Shown here piece by piece: positions 34,068 through 45,199 of a stretch of DNA of 64,000 nt (the first letter of the stretch is position 1; the number at the start of each line of letters is the position of its first letter). The notes beneath the pieces are model-generated. The model was given only the letters and a program-made list of their open reading frames with translations, made no database searches and was not told the DNA's origin. The DNA is from Takakia lepidozioides (Eukaryota > Streptophyta > Takakiopsida > Takakiales > Takakiaceae), in assembly GCA_030704615.1 (NCBI GenBank), contig CM060732.1:82483171-82547170 (forward strand), given 5' to 3'. Both the position numbers and the translations under genes were made by a program.

Positions 34068-35041
34068 TTACTTTTTAACACACTGAAAGCCCCTACAAAT
34101 GCCAAGCCAAATTGCAAACAGTATGGCACAGACGACAATGTCCAAAATCAGCACAACTTTCACATTGCGCCACCACATGCCGGAAGCAAGCTGTTGCCCC
34201 TTTTGCCTCAAGTTGCCACCCTTCTGCATGTGCATGCCTGAATCTGGTGTACAGCCTCCTGCCACCAGTGTCTCAAGCTTCTGGCCTTTGTCCAACACCT
34301 TACCGTTGGATTCCATCATGATTTCCTTCACCTCAATAACCTGTAGCACATTTAATGTAAAAGAATGTCAAGGGAACCATTTCCAAAGTTTGTTGTCAGA
34401 CATAGTGAAACAAAACAAACTCCCACCTTGTAACAGCCTGAAAAACATACATCATAGACAATATAAATCCATTACAGAGACAACTTGCTCACCTGGTCCT
34501 TGACCGTCTTTTTGTCAATCTTCCGTCCTTTCTCTCTTAAAGGCTGGAGGTTTGATGGCCGATGCGATGTATGTTCAGACCTATGATGATCATCAGCCCC
34601 ATCTCGTTGCGCAAGCAACTTCTCCTCCATTCCGTTCACCTTCTTCTCAGGGAAACCTACCAGTGGTGCAACCAGATGCCGGTAAACAGCAGCAAAATCG
34701 TCTGCCAGGGAGTAGGCTTCAAGTCCACTCCCATCTAGCTCCAATCCCCGCGCTTGAAGCAGAAGCTTGAACTCATCTCGGACGTGTTCCAGAAAACAAT
34801 AAGCCTTTTGTTTTCCCAGAGCCTCATCAACAATTGCACAGTAGGTGAAAGCGCCCTCCATCAAGCAGTTGAACATTCGTCTCTTAGTGGTGTATGTGAA
34901 CCGGCTATGTAGAGGCGGCACTTTCTCCAAGCATTCAACGGCCACAAGTCCTAGGTCACTGGCCACCTCACTGTGCTCAGCCAATATCATTGTGCCTTTT
35001 GCCACTGACGCATAGTACAGCAGGTTGGAGAATGGCCCCAT
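34068..35041 (-). CDS. phytolongin (longin-domain R-SNARE-like protein)
   Basis: Phytolongins are plant-specific longin proteins anchored in secretory-pathway membranes. They resemble VAMP7-type R-SNAREs but lack the SNARE motif, and are thought to act in endomembrane trafficking. Exons are 34493-35041 and 34068-34340, joined at phase 0 (donor CAG|GTGAGC, acceptor TACAG|GTT) through a 152-bp intron, giving 273 residues. The start is the ATG at 35041. The GTG reading 12 bases upstream lacks an ATG, and the family begins with an MG(S/P)xxNxxYY-like motif, here MGPFSNLLYYASVAKGTMIL. The longin domain covers about residues 1-125 (FLEHVRDEFKLLL at its end). A variable charged linker follows. Exon 2 opens VIEVKEIMMESNG, the conserved phytolongin block. 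A membrane anchor (VVLILDIVVCAILFAIWLGI) ends near the short C-terminal tail CRGFQCVKK. Confidence 0.9.
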
Positions 35042-36060
35042 GGCCACCCCCACTTCTTTGTTCGCCTCTCTAATATTTCCCCTCTCTTTCCGTCCTCTTG
35101 TCCTGGAACATAAAGCTCACTTCTAGCAGCCCTGCTCAAACTCCGACGCAGGGATCCCAATTTCGCACACTGTCTTCACACACTTGTATAATTCTGCTAT
35201 GGCCGTTCTTATTCTTTGTGCTTAGACGAAAATCTCGGAGATGTCTTCACCTCAATCGTTCCAAGCAGACTTCTGACATCTAACATCTGACATCTACTAT
35301 CCAAGTCTGGATTACAAATAAAACAGCCTCTGGATTTTCTCGTGCATATATCTCCCGCAGCTTGATTCCCTGCTCATCCCGAATTGTTCCCCAGAAAAGT
35401 AATGTCGTTGTCACCGTAGTGTGAATCATTCCCCAAACCACCCGCTCACCTCCATAGTAATGCAGAAGTCTCAATGATCCCGCATTGCCCGCAATGACAT
35501 GGAATCCATTCCCCGTTCACAAATGAAATTTCCCAGTGCCAAATGGCAGAAACTGCTCAGCTAGCAACTTCCCCTAATCCCCGTTCGTGAAGGGACAAAT
35601 GGCGACTTCCTGACGTCCTTTTTGTCAGCTGCAAATGACGCCCCTGTACTACGCCCGCTAATCTCTTCCCATGCAACAACATTCATACCACAGCCACGTC
35701 GACACAGTTGTATGGAAAAACACAACAAGCAAGCGCTGGAAACAAATGAGGGATAAAGAGTACAGGGAGAGAAATTATGAGAGGTAATGTTGAAGAACAA
35801 CATGATACACACGACCTGGGACAGCTACAGAAGCTTGCAAGCCAAGGCAGCATACATCAGGAGCGAGGAAAAAAATGCCGACAGCGACGTACGACAAAGA
35901 AAAACGCGTAAAGACACTGCAAAGCTAGCAATCACGACAGTCAAACCACCCCTCCCACAGCGCGAGACGAGAGAGACGATGCCAACCAAGACCTCGTAAC
36001 GACGACATTCATCCGAAACTAGACAACATCCGTCGCCATCACTCACATGTCACATGTCAC
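35042..36060. promoter_or_regulatory. upstream region of the phytolongin gene
   Basis: No coding sequence is recognised. The region lies upstream of the minus-strand phytolongin start and should hold its promoter. CT-rich stretches near 35070-35100 on the plus strand would be the purine-rich leader on the gene strand. No TATA box is called. Confidence 0.3.
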
Positions 36061-36149
36061 CCTCTCATTGCCTGGACCGAGCCAATAAGTGACCAATCGA
36101 AATAATTATACTAGCATTCATTTGATGTGGGTGGGGGACGTTGAAGTTG

Positions 36150-36527
36150 AAAAGACCCAACCAGGTCCAACAGGGCTACTAACTACCAACCAGATTGGCC
36201 TCATCTTGTGTTTTTGCCTCATTAGTGCTTTGCCACTTGCTTCTTGGCTGCAGTACTACTCTGGGCAGATTGGCAGCTCTTTCCCTCTGCCCTGTTTTTA
36301 GTTCTCTCCTGCAGTATCCTAGAGCATGGCTTCCTGACTTCTCAGGGCTCCTGGATTTCTTAGTTCAAAAGCTTGCCCTTGTGGGCCTGATAGGGTGTTA
36401 CCCAATCTACAATGATGTAAGCCTTATGGCTGGTTCTTTTTTCCAGGACTCCCCCCCTTTTTTAATACGATTTACAGGGCTTCCTCCCCTTTTTCTTCAA
36501 AAAAAAAAAAAAAAAGAAAAAAAAGAC
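36150..36527 (+). mobile_element. 5'-truncated LINE tail inserted in the tandem array
   Basis: Sequence 36157-36520 is foreign to the array. It ends with TACGATTTACAGGGCTTCC and a long poly(A) tract starting at 36499, matching the other LINE 3' ends here. AAAAGAC at 36150-36156 and 36521-36527 is the probable target duplication, since the array motif GTTGAAAAGAC resumes across it. Confidence 0.7.
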
Positions 36528-36757
36528 GTCCACCTTCATTGCCGGACCACGTCAATAGGTGACCGGTCACCATATTCATATTAGGGAACCATGAACTTTT
36601 GGGTTCTATTGCAGTTTGGGTTGGCGGCGTTCAAAAAAGACATAGACCATTGTTGTCGTACCAAGTCAATAAGTGAAAGATTACCACAATTGAATTAGCA
36701 AACCATGAACTTTCGGGCTCTATTGCCATTTTGGTTGGTGGTGTTCAAAATTGAAAG

Positions 36758-37059
36758 ACATAGACCAGTGTTTTTATTTCTGGTGAAATTTCGCACTTTT
36801 TCGACCTCAAAAATCAAAATCGAAAAATTCTGTCGTAAATCCCCTATTTTCCCATGGATGAAATTTCCAAGATTCTCCAAGAAAAAATAAAATTTTGGAT
36901 GAATTTGCCTAATATGGATGATATATATGCATGAAAGTACATATGAGGATGATTCTGTCCAAATTTCAGTGGAGGAACAGAAAATATGGCTATTTCTTGC
37001 AAAACTCAGTAGCCACTCCTGTTCTTTCCCAAATTTGAAAAAAAAACACTGACATAGAC
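36758..37059 (+). mobile_element. hAT-type MITE, copy B, with perfect 8-bp target duplication
   Basis: The 286-bp element (36766-37051) starts CAGTGTTTTTATTTC and ends AAAAAAAAACACTG. It is bordered by ACATAGAC at 36758-36765 and 37052-37059. It is inserted in the tandem repeat motif GAAAGACATAGACCATTG, which is restored when the element is removed. It is homologous to copy A at 29908-30190 and non-coding. Confidence 0.9.
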
Positions 37060-37975
37060 CATTGTTGTCATACCAAGTCAATAAATGAAAGATTACCACA
37101 GTTGAATTAGCAAACCATGAACTTTCGGGCTCAATTGCCGTTTTGGTTGGTGGTGTTCAAAATTGAAAGACATCGACCATTGTTGCCGGACCAAGTCGGT
37201 CAAAGCCGACCAAAAGATGATGTCATGATCTGGTTTTGGACACTTCTATGTGCAAAACCTGGACCCAAACCCTATCTCGGGTCGATCTCCTAACTCTGGG
37301 TGAAAAGCTGATCGGTCCGATCTTTGACTTTCACTTCCTATAGCATGTTGGTTTTGGCGATCACCTGCTGAGCAGGTCTCTCTCTTGTGTGTGAATGTGG
37401 ATGTGTCAAGGAAAGGAGACCGAGATGGGGTGGTTACATGGAAGGACCCCTTGCCAAGTCAACGGTTGGGCCATCGGTCAAACCCATTCCAACGGTGATG
37501 TCATTGGAAGGGGTCAGGTCTACATGGAAACACGCTCCTATTGACCGATCACCACCCTTATATTAGCAGACCTCGAACTTTTAGGCTCTATTGCAGTTTA
37601 CGTTGGTAGCATTCAAAGTTGAATAGTTGCCGGACCTGGTCAATAAGTGACCAATCACCACAATAATACTAGCAAACCATGAACTTTTGGGCTCTATGCC
37701 GTTTAGGTTTGCAACGTTCAAAGTTGAAAAGACATCAACCAATAGTTGCCAGACGTGGTCAATAAGTGACCAAACACCACAATAATATTAGCACACCATG
37801 AACTTTTGGGCTCTAGTGCCATTTAGGTTGGCAGCGTTCAAAGTTGAAAAGACAACCACCGCTGTTGCCTGTCCAAGTCAAAAAGTGACCAATCGCAACA
37901 ATTATAATTATTAACAAACCATGAACTTTTGGGTGCTGTTGATGTTACGATTGGCGGTGTTCAAAGTTGAAAAGA

Positions 37976-39100
37976 CAGCGGTTTCGGTTTGCAGCGGCCG
38001 ACAGAATGATGCAGGCAGCTGCTTGGTGGGGCAGCTGCCCAATTGTTTGCATATTTTGCGGTACTAGGTACGGTTCATAGGTGCAGCATACCAAGGATGA
38101 GAACTTAGGTGGGTAGTGTGACGGAACCATCTCATGTGACACCGAACTCCCGTGCCAATGGACCAAAAGAAAAGGAATGACGCCTCCCGAAAGAAGCATA
38201 AATTATGTTATCTCTTGAAGGTGGACACACCTTTGAGACTTCAATCCGTGGACTACACCTTGGTTGTCATTGGGAACACTATACTCTCTTTGTACCCATC
38301 CCTGACCTTCACAAATGGGACTAGCTTACATTGGCTAGAGTCTTCAACTCTCTTTGACTGTTATCAATGAAGCTTATTTCGTCCAAATTGTGAAGCTTAT
38401 TTCTCAGGATAATTTGATGATGGGCCCTCTGAGTCAAAGTTTGATGGGGAATTTTGGATCCAGGTGTTTCTTTTTCTTTTTGGCAATTACTCTTAATCAT
38501 TGTATAACTCATAATCTTCGTGAATGAGTATTTTATCGGATTTTTGACCCCGATAAATTATAAAAGATTGAACACGCATCGAATTGATACTAGATCAATG
38601 TCCCAGAAAAGACACAATTTATGAATCAGAACTAGAACCCTTCTCAAGCCAGAACGATAGCCTGGAGTGCTACCAAGACCACAACAATTTAAATCGTCCT
38701 AGCATGCACACTACAATATCATCATAGCATATTTTAATAACCAATAAACCTATTAATTGGTGGGTTGTCTCAAGTTTATTTTCATTTTTAAAACAACTAA
38801 TTTAGTCTACAAGAAGACACATGCTGAGCCTACACTAGCTAGTGTTGAACATCAAAGTTTTTCTTGGCGTGTTTGTTCTACCTAGTACCATCTTTTGGTT
38901 TGGGATAATACAGAGCTACAAACCCAACAATAGATAAAAGAGAGGGAAGACCCCGGCCAGAGCCAGCGTAATCCAAGAGTCACTTCGTCTCGCGACTGCT
39001 ATTCAGGAGTGGGCCCTATATAAAAAACTTAAGGTCACGCCTAAGAAGTACCGGGTACCTAGGGTAAAATAGCACATAGGGTACAGAGGGGAGGTTGGAT
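37976..39100. other. no gene recognised
   Basis: About 1.1 kb of AT-rich sequence without a convincing frame or repeat. Confidence 0.3.
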
Positions 39101-39102
39101 TC

Positions 39103-39150
39103 CAGTGATCGTTTTTTTTCTTAGCGAAATTTCGCCAAATTTTGACCTCA
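39103..39150 (+). mobile_element. fragment of the CAGTG MITE family
   Basis: CAGTGATCG followed by a T run, then GCGAAATTTCGCC and TTTTGACCTCA match the first ~45 bp of the two complete MITEs. The rest is missing and LINE sequence begins at once, so the LINE or a deletion truncated it. Confidence 0.5.
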
Positions 39151-39159
39151 GGGAAGGCT

Positions 39160-40912
39160 GTGCGACCTTGAGCAACAAAGGAAAAAATACATCTCATGGG
39201 ATCAGCTTTGTCAACCTAAGAAGAAGGGAGGCCTTGGGATTATTGATCCTGCAACGCAGATCAAGGCGCTTTTGGCCAAATGGATCCCCAGAGCCTTGAT
39301 TCATCGTCACAGTCCTTGGAGCAAGCTCATTCAACCTTATCTCATGGGTGCGCATCCCACCTCCTCCCCGCTATGGACTCAATCATTACGATGGGTAGTG
39401 CAAGACAAGAATGCGAATGTGCACATGGGATCGAGACCTTGGCAATCAATATGGGCAGCTTGGCAATCCATAAGAGGTTCCCTTACTCAAAGAATTCCTC
39501 TCAATTACGCTGAATGTTCCCGCCAACCACTCTTTGCAAACTATAACATGGACTCTGGTATGCTGATTGACCATAACCCTAAATGGGCATTCTGGGAGCA
39601 TTGTGGGTTTACCCATATGGGCAGCATCTGGGACCAGAACCATTTCTTGGCTGCAGAAGCAGTCAGCCCTATTCTTGGCCCGAGACGAGCTAGGGCATGG
39701 CCTGCACTACTTTGATGAAGTACCGAAATATATGAAGCCACTACTCAGAGATGGAGATTCCTCATGGTCTCCACCCACCTGGACGGCTTCAACTCTGCAT
39801 AGAGGTAACACCGTCCTCCTGGTCCTAGCGGTAACTGGGCATACAGCCTCTGGTGTAGCCTTTGAAGGTGACTTTCATGGGACTCTTCAACTCGATGGAA
39901 TGATGGATCTGCCGAAGAGTTCTCTATTTCCCATAAAGGTGCTTGATTCCAAAGGAAATCCAAACCCAAGCCCTCCAATGGGTCAAGAGCTGACATGGGC
40001 TCGGCATTCTACTTTCACGTGGTTTCTTAAATACCCCTTGGCTTCCCTGCAGTTTGACCCAAGGGAATGGAGCTGGATGGACTCCCACCACTCACCTTTT
40101 TTTGCCTACTCAGTGAAGATGGCCTACTCGCTATTAAGGCCTCCCCGATCCTTTCTTCACAAATGGAATCTGAAAATGGAATCACCTCCATCTCTTGCAG
40201 CAAACCTAGGATAAGGTATGGAAAGATATCTGGAGGAAGCCAAAAGCAGCTAAGATCTCAGGCTTTTTGTGGAAGTTGGCACATAGGATATTGTCAGTCA
40301 ATACTGCTACCATGCTCAACAACACCTGCTGCAACTTGTGTTTAACTCTGCCTGAGTCAATCGAACATTGCTTAGCAGTGTCCACTGTGCGGTTTCAGCA
40401 CTTCCACCGCCCCGACTGCTTGTTCGTTTTTGGGCTCTGAGGTACTCGTTGATATTAGAAGGGGCGCGCTTGATGATCCCAAAGCCTACAAGAGTGTGGA
40501 GAATGGTGATACGTTTCTACTCTAGCTGGGATCTTTTCCCTTCCCCTCCCCCCATTTCTTTGCTGCTGTTGAACTTGCTGCCTGCTCACAGCTTACCTTT
40601 GTGCCCTGTTTGGGCTTGTCTTAGGGCACTTACTCTTTGGCATCTCTGGAAGGCTAGGTGTTCTTTTGTTTATGAGGGAAGACCCCCCAGGGGCAGGTCA
40701 ATTCTGTTTTGTATCTACCATGACCTGTTCACTGAGGGGAGGAAAGTCTAGGACATCTTAACTGCAGCTATTTCCAGATCTTCACAGCAACGCGGGACCA
40801 AGCTGCTCAATGATTTTCTCTAGTCCTGGGGGAAAAATGGCACACTCGGCACCAGCCTTCCCTCTTTGCGTTTCTACTGGCATGACACTATCCCCGCGGA
40901 CTGGGAGGTCTC
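39160..40912 (+). pseudogene. truncated LINE: reverse transcriptase C-terminus and zf-RVT
   Basis: The relic begins inside the post-RT region with WDQLCQPKKKGGLGIIDPAT and AKWIPRALI, parallel to the KKMGGLGVLDP/GKWIPRYL block of the 7-kb LINE. It continues through REWSWMDSHHSPFFAYSVK, KISGFLWKLAHRIL and a zf-RVT finger (CCNLCLTLPESIEHCL, about 40322-40372). It ends in the C-terminal tail WGKNGTLGTSLPSLRFYWHD (about 40828-40887). At least four frame changes make it inactive. Endonuclease, catalytic RT core and 3' tail are absent. It belongs to the same broad LINE family as the first element but is clearly diverged. Confidence 0.8.
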
Positions 40913-41925
40913 CTCGTGATGGGGATGACGGTGACTTTAATTGGAGACATAAGAAGGCTCGCGTTACAAAGTCCCGAACTCAGCTTCGATTTTAGCTCTG
41001 CTGTTGCCAACAATCGGACCAATGAAAGATCGCCCTTGGCTGGCGCAACACCACAAAATAAGTGCAGCCCTGATAGCATGGTGAGTGGGGCACCAACAGA
41101 GCCAGAAAATGAGGGAGAAGGAGGAGACTTCCCTGCCAAGAAAGTCAATGCGGGCCTGCAGTGGCATGCAAGGAAAGGGACACCGTAAGTGTTGCCAACA
41201 GATGTAAATCAGTGCTCATTCATTCGAAAGCACCACGGGAGATGAAGGAAAAGACACCTGCAGGGACGTTGAAGCATAAAAGAGGAGAGCACTTCACTTG
41301 GGAAGAAAGTGAAGCATTGGAGAACAAGGCTGATGACTGGCAGTCTGAAAAGGAAAGGCGGTTGTGGGAAACCCTGCCAAGACCCAAGACAACCAACCTC
41401 TTTTGTGTGAGAGAAGTCAAGCTGAACCTGCTCATCATATCGAGTGGGATGGACCAGATGTAAAGCTGCCAAGCCAACCAACACTCATATTCGCACTCAA
41501 GCAAACATAAGCTGGAGCCATTTTCAGATTATGAGTACCCGTGTTTTAAGAATACTCCTTGTTCAACTTGCGGTGAACGGGCAGAAAACTTCACAATGTG
41601 CAGCAGATTAATGGACCAGGATGCGGAGCTGAATTGGGTATCCAGTTAGGCAATGTTGGTTTCAAAACCCCGTTCCATCCCTGCGTTTCGAAGATTTGGC
41701 TTGAATGGGCACACTCCGGCAGTGGAAGGCTCACGGAGTAATGAGTTTGGGCTGATATGCATGCTGACATGCCATGCCGGTGCAAAGAACAACGTTCTGA
41801 GTGGCGATTGTGATCTCAAAATCTGCCCCTGCATTCAAGCTGATTTCTCTCTCGAGCAGAGCCGCCTTGTGGATGTTCCAGCCAGTGTCCAAAAATAGCT
41901 CAAGTGCAAGACAACAACATCAGCA
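40913..41925. other. no recognised gene; open frames of unknown origin
   Basis: Overlapping frames at 40916-41188 and 41161-41463 are charged and Ser/Pro-containing (for example HFTWEESEALENKADDWQSE) but match nothing I know. They may be a former exon pair or a LINE-linked flank. I do not call them as genes. Confidence 0.3.
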
Positions 41926-41929
41926 AGGC

Positions 41930-42740
41930 ATGGTTAGCTAAGCAAGGTCATGGTGGAGAGGCATTTGAACTCTCTGAACGTAATGTGGTCGGACTTCACC
42001 CCCTCCCACATCAACTGCTCATAGGTCTCCAAAACCTGCAATCCCCACCCCTGTTGTGCATGTCCTGCGATCATCACTTTCCACGACACCACATTTCGCT
42101 CAGCCATATTGTTGAACACTCCCTATCTAGAAGGGTATTCATGTTCAGAATGACATCTACCACAATTCCAGCTTTGACGATGCAACCATGGACCTCTTTG
42201 CCCTTCTCCAACAGGCTCGCACATGCACTACAAACACAAACAAACGTAATGTGCTCGGGCTTCACCCCCTAGACCCACATCATTTGTTCATAGGTCTCCA
42301 AAACCCGCAATCCCCGCCCATGTTGTGCATGTCCTGCGATCATCACGTTCCAGCACACCACATTTCGCTCAGCGTTTGACAATGTCACGATGGACCTCTT
42401 TGCCCTTTACCAAGTCTCCAGGGCTGCCAGGTTTGCACATGCATTGCAAACACAAATGAACGTAACCCGGTCAGGCTGCACCTCTTCTCAACATTTGCTC
42501 ATATGTCTCCAATGCCCTCATCCCGCACATATGCTGGCCATATCTTGCGAGATTCAGCGTGTTCCTTGAGACAACATCTTGTTCAGCCATGTTATCAAAC
42601 TCTCCCTTCACAACTTCATAGGTCTCCAAAGCCTCTATCCCACGTCCCTGCTGTGCATACCCTGCAAGCATCGCACTCCACGACACTACATCTTGGCAAA
42701 ACAGGCTGAAATAGCTCGAAGAAGAAGGTGCCCTCACCAC
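41930..42740 (-). pseudogene. degenerate pentatricopeptide repeat (PPR) gene fragment
   Basis: Minus-strand frames contain canonical plant PPR motifs: FNNMAERNVVSWKVMIAGHA, QQGWGLQVLETYEQL, EGVKSDHITF, SACASLLEKGKEVHGCIVKA, CQDVVSWSAMLAGYAQQGRG and ETYEQMLRRG. Such proteins bind organellar RNA for editing or processing. Several repeats are present in at least three frames with stops and partial duplications (similar plus-strand blocks near 42000-42060 and 42270-42340), so this is a shattered PLS-type fragment without start or C-terminal domains. Confidence 0.75.
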
Positions 42741-42879
42741 ATTGTCCTCTACCTTGTGTCATGACCCATTGCGGATTAGACTGACCATGAACCCAAGAAG
42801 ACCTCTTGTGCGTGCTGCTTGTATCTCTAGTCAGGTAATGTGGGATTGGTTCGTAAGAACCACCACGGTGCAGCTGAGC

Positions 42880-43132
42880 GGGCAGTCACAGGCCCTCACA
42901 GCCCGTTGCGACCCCGAAGGCCACCGGCACAGGCCCTCACAACCCGTCACGGCCCGAAGGCCACCGGCGCAGCCCGGCACAGCCCCTCACAGCCCCAAAG
43001 GCCTCAGGCACGGCCTGTCACAGCCCCTCACAGCCCATCACAGCCCGTCACAGCTCGCCACACCCCCTCACAGCCCCAAAGGCCTCAGGCACGGCCTGTC
43101 ACAGCCCCTCACAGCCCGTCACAGCCCCATCC
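42880..43132 (+). repeat. GC-rich 10-bp tandem repeat (CACAGCCCCT/CACAGCCCGT)
   Basis: Runs of CACAGCCC(C/G)T are embedded in a longer unit containing AAAGGCCTCAGGCACGGCCTGT, which occurs twice (about 42995 and 43080). The frames through it are open only because the unit lacks stops, so no protein is inferred. Confidence 0.8.
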
Positions 43133-43399
43133 ATGGCCGCTCTTGTAGTTTAGCCATTTCTCCAAGGGGTTTAGCCACGCCAAGCTAGGGTTTGTGTCTC
43201 TGGACTCTAGGCTTCTTTCCACCGAGCTATGGCGGTTGTGAGGAAATCAGCAAGGTATTCTTGCTCTTTCGGCTCCCACACACCACCATAGTAGCCCTAA
43301 GCCATGAGGTGGTTGCCACAAACCAAGCCTTCTTTCTCACTTAGCCTCCCAAACACGCCACTAAACTCAATGGCAAACAACCAAGCCCTGCTGGTTCCC

Positions 43400-44520
43400 A
43401 GCCCTTGTGAGCACTCATTCAAGCACTCTCCTTGGCCATAGCATCTATCTTAGAGCCTATTCCAGCCCCCTACACCTGCTGCTTCAAGAGTTGCGCTCCC
43501 TTCAAGCTTGAAGTTGAAACCCCAACTCACATAGGCCCTACAAGTGCTTTTCTTTCACTCCAAGTGGAAACCAGCCCTAGACCTTCCGTTCTAGCTCTCT
43601 AAAGCTTGAAAACAAGAGCCTCAATGGGCTGAAGGCATGCTCCACACATGCCCCACTTTCACCATAAGAGAATCAGCTCCTTTGCTTCATTTCTTGCACC
43701 CACAAACCTGAAAATACAAGCTTCAGCAGGCTGAAAGCATGCTCCACATGCCCTATAGGGAAACCAGCCCCTTCCTTCCTTTCTTGCACTCCCACACCTG
43801 AAAGTGCAAGCGTTCACCAGGCTGATAGCATGCTCCACACATGCATTGCCCTCACATAAGGGAAGTCGGCCCTTCCCTCTTCCTTGCTTGCCCTCCAAGC
43901 TTGAGATGGAAGCTTCAATGAGCTGAATACATGCTCCACACATGCAACCTCTTCACACAAGAGATATCAGCCCCCTATCTTGGCTCCTTGGCTCCTTGAT
44001 GCTCTCTAAGACAAGACTAAGCACTTCACAGCCTTTGCCAAGCTCCTGAAACCCTAAGGCTTACATTTCCAGCCACAAGACACTTCTCTTGTGGTGCAAG
44101 AGCTCTTCTTCCAAGCTCTGAAACCCTAGGTGCACATTCCATGGCCTTGCCGCACCTCTTAGCTCCTGTTCCAGCCCTGCTCTTGCCATGACAAGAGCCC
44201 TCTCAATGCTGAAGCTCGAGATTGAAACCCAATCTCACCATACTCCACAAAGTGCACTGATGCCCCCAAGCCAAATCAGCCCTTTCGCTTGGTCTTGCAA
44301 TCCTTCACACAATGAAAGCTCGCATTCCCAAGTCCAGTTCTCAGCTTTGCCACCAAAGCCACTATAACCTGCTCTTGACTGGTCCTCTTCCCAATCGTGC
44401 TTGCTCATGCATGTACACAATCTGAAACCATCAAGGTGCTCTGGAATTACCTGCAGCATGGTGCTTTCATCTCTGAAGCTGAAGATCGAATGCCAAGGTC
44501 TACCACCTCGTAACCCACAT
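43400..44520 (+). repeat. degenerate ~100-bp tandem repeats
   Basis: The word CATGCTCCACA(CATG) recurs at about 43636, 43738, 43829 and 43930 (periods 102, 91 and 101). Surrounding units share GAAACCAGCCCC, TTCTTGCACTC and CTGAAAGTGCAAGC. More eroded relatives (GCTCGAGATTGAAACCC and similar) extend to about 44500. Non-coding. Confidence 0.65.
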
Positions 44521-44766
44521 CGCCTCCGCTTCTAACAACCAAGAGCTCCATGGTGCTCCTTGCATAACAACTTGGTTTCTCTCATTCTCAAGCAAAAACC
44601 ACAAGTGCTACAACTAACTCGTATCTGGCACTCACAGATACGAGCTCATCTTTCTCGAGTGATAAAGAAGAAGAATACAAGCACGAGCTCACAAATCTGA
44701 AGCATAAACTCATGCATATATAACCTTATCACTCAAATACAAGTCAAGCCAAGTACACCCCACGCC

Positions 44767-45108
44767 ATGGGGAATCCACACTACGGCGCCATAGCTAGGC
44801 GCGGTGAGGCTCAACTCGAGAAAGATAAGCCTTCCGCGCTTGCCGTGAAGATAACCACTCCACAAGGGAGGCTGCAAACGGAAACCCAAGGGAGCCCGAG
44901 AGAGACTTGCAGCAGGGTGACACCAACGTCTGCTGCTCTTCCCCCTCTATCACCTGGCCAAATTTGGGCAATGATTAATGACCAGAATGGGATTGCCCGT
45001 GCATATGCTCTCATTGTGCGCATTTTAGATACTCCTACTACGACTTGGGTCAGCTGGTTGACGCCATATCATCCTTCGACAGGGTTACCTACACTTCATC
45101 TGCCTTGA
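44767..45108 (+). other. small open frame, 113 codons, unrecognised
   Basis: An ATG in a good context (GCCATGGGG) opens MGNPHYGAIARRGEAQLEKD, a Pro/Thr-rich frame with GQIWAMINDQNGIARAYALI, ending at TGA. There is no family match and no sign of introns or neighbours that support it. It may be chance or an exon of a TE. Confidence 0.25.
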
Positions 45109-45199
45109 CCCCTGGATTGACACTTGGGCCAATCCCAAATGTCAATATGTAAAAGCTAGCTATTTCCTAGCTAGTTTCACACTAGTGGTAAAATAACTT

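Larger units (their letters stand above)
36061..37975 (+). repeat. degenerate ~120-bp tandem repeat array with nested insertions
   Basis: Units carry GGACCAAGTCAATAAGTGACC, ACCATGAACTTTTGGGCTCT and GTTCAAAGTTGAAAAGACA in order. At least seven are visible (starting near 36070, 36540, 36655, 37070, 37600, 37735 and 37865). The array is interrupted by a LINE tail (36157-36520), a MITE (36766-37051) and about 340 bp of unrelated sequence (37200-37540). It has no coding content. Confidence 0.8.

Noticed and set aside
36499-36526. Polyadenylated processed pseudogene
   Set aside because: The sequence before the poly(A) matches the LINE 3'-end pattern and contains no host coding sequence.
42742-43188. 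Proline/alanine-rich repetitive protein gene
   Set aside because: All frames through the CACAGCCC repeat are open because the unit has no stop codon; there is no start context or family match.
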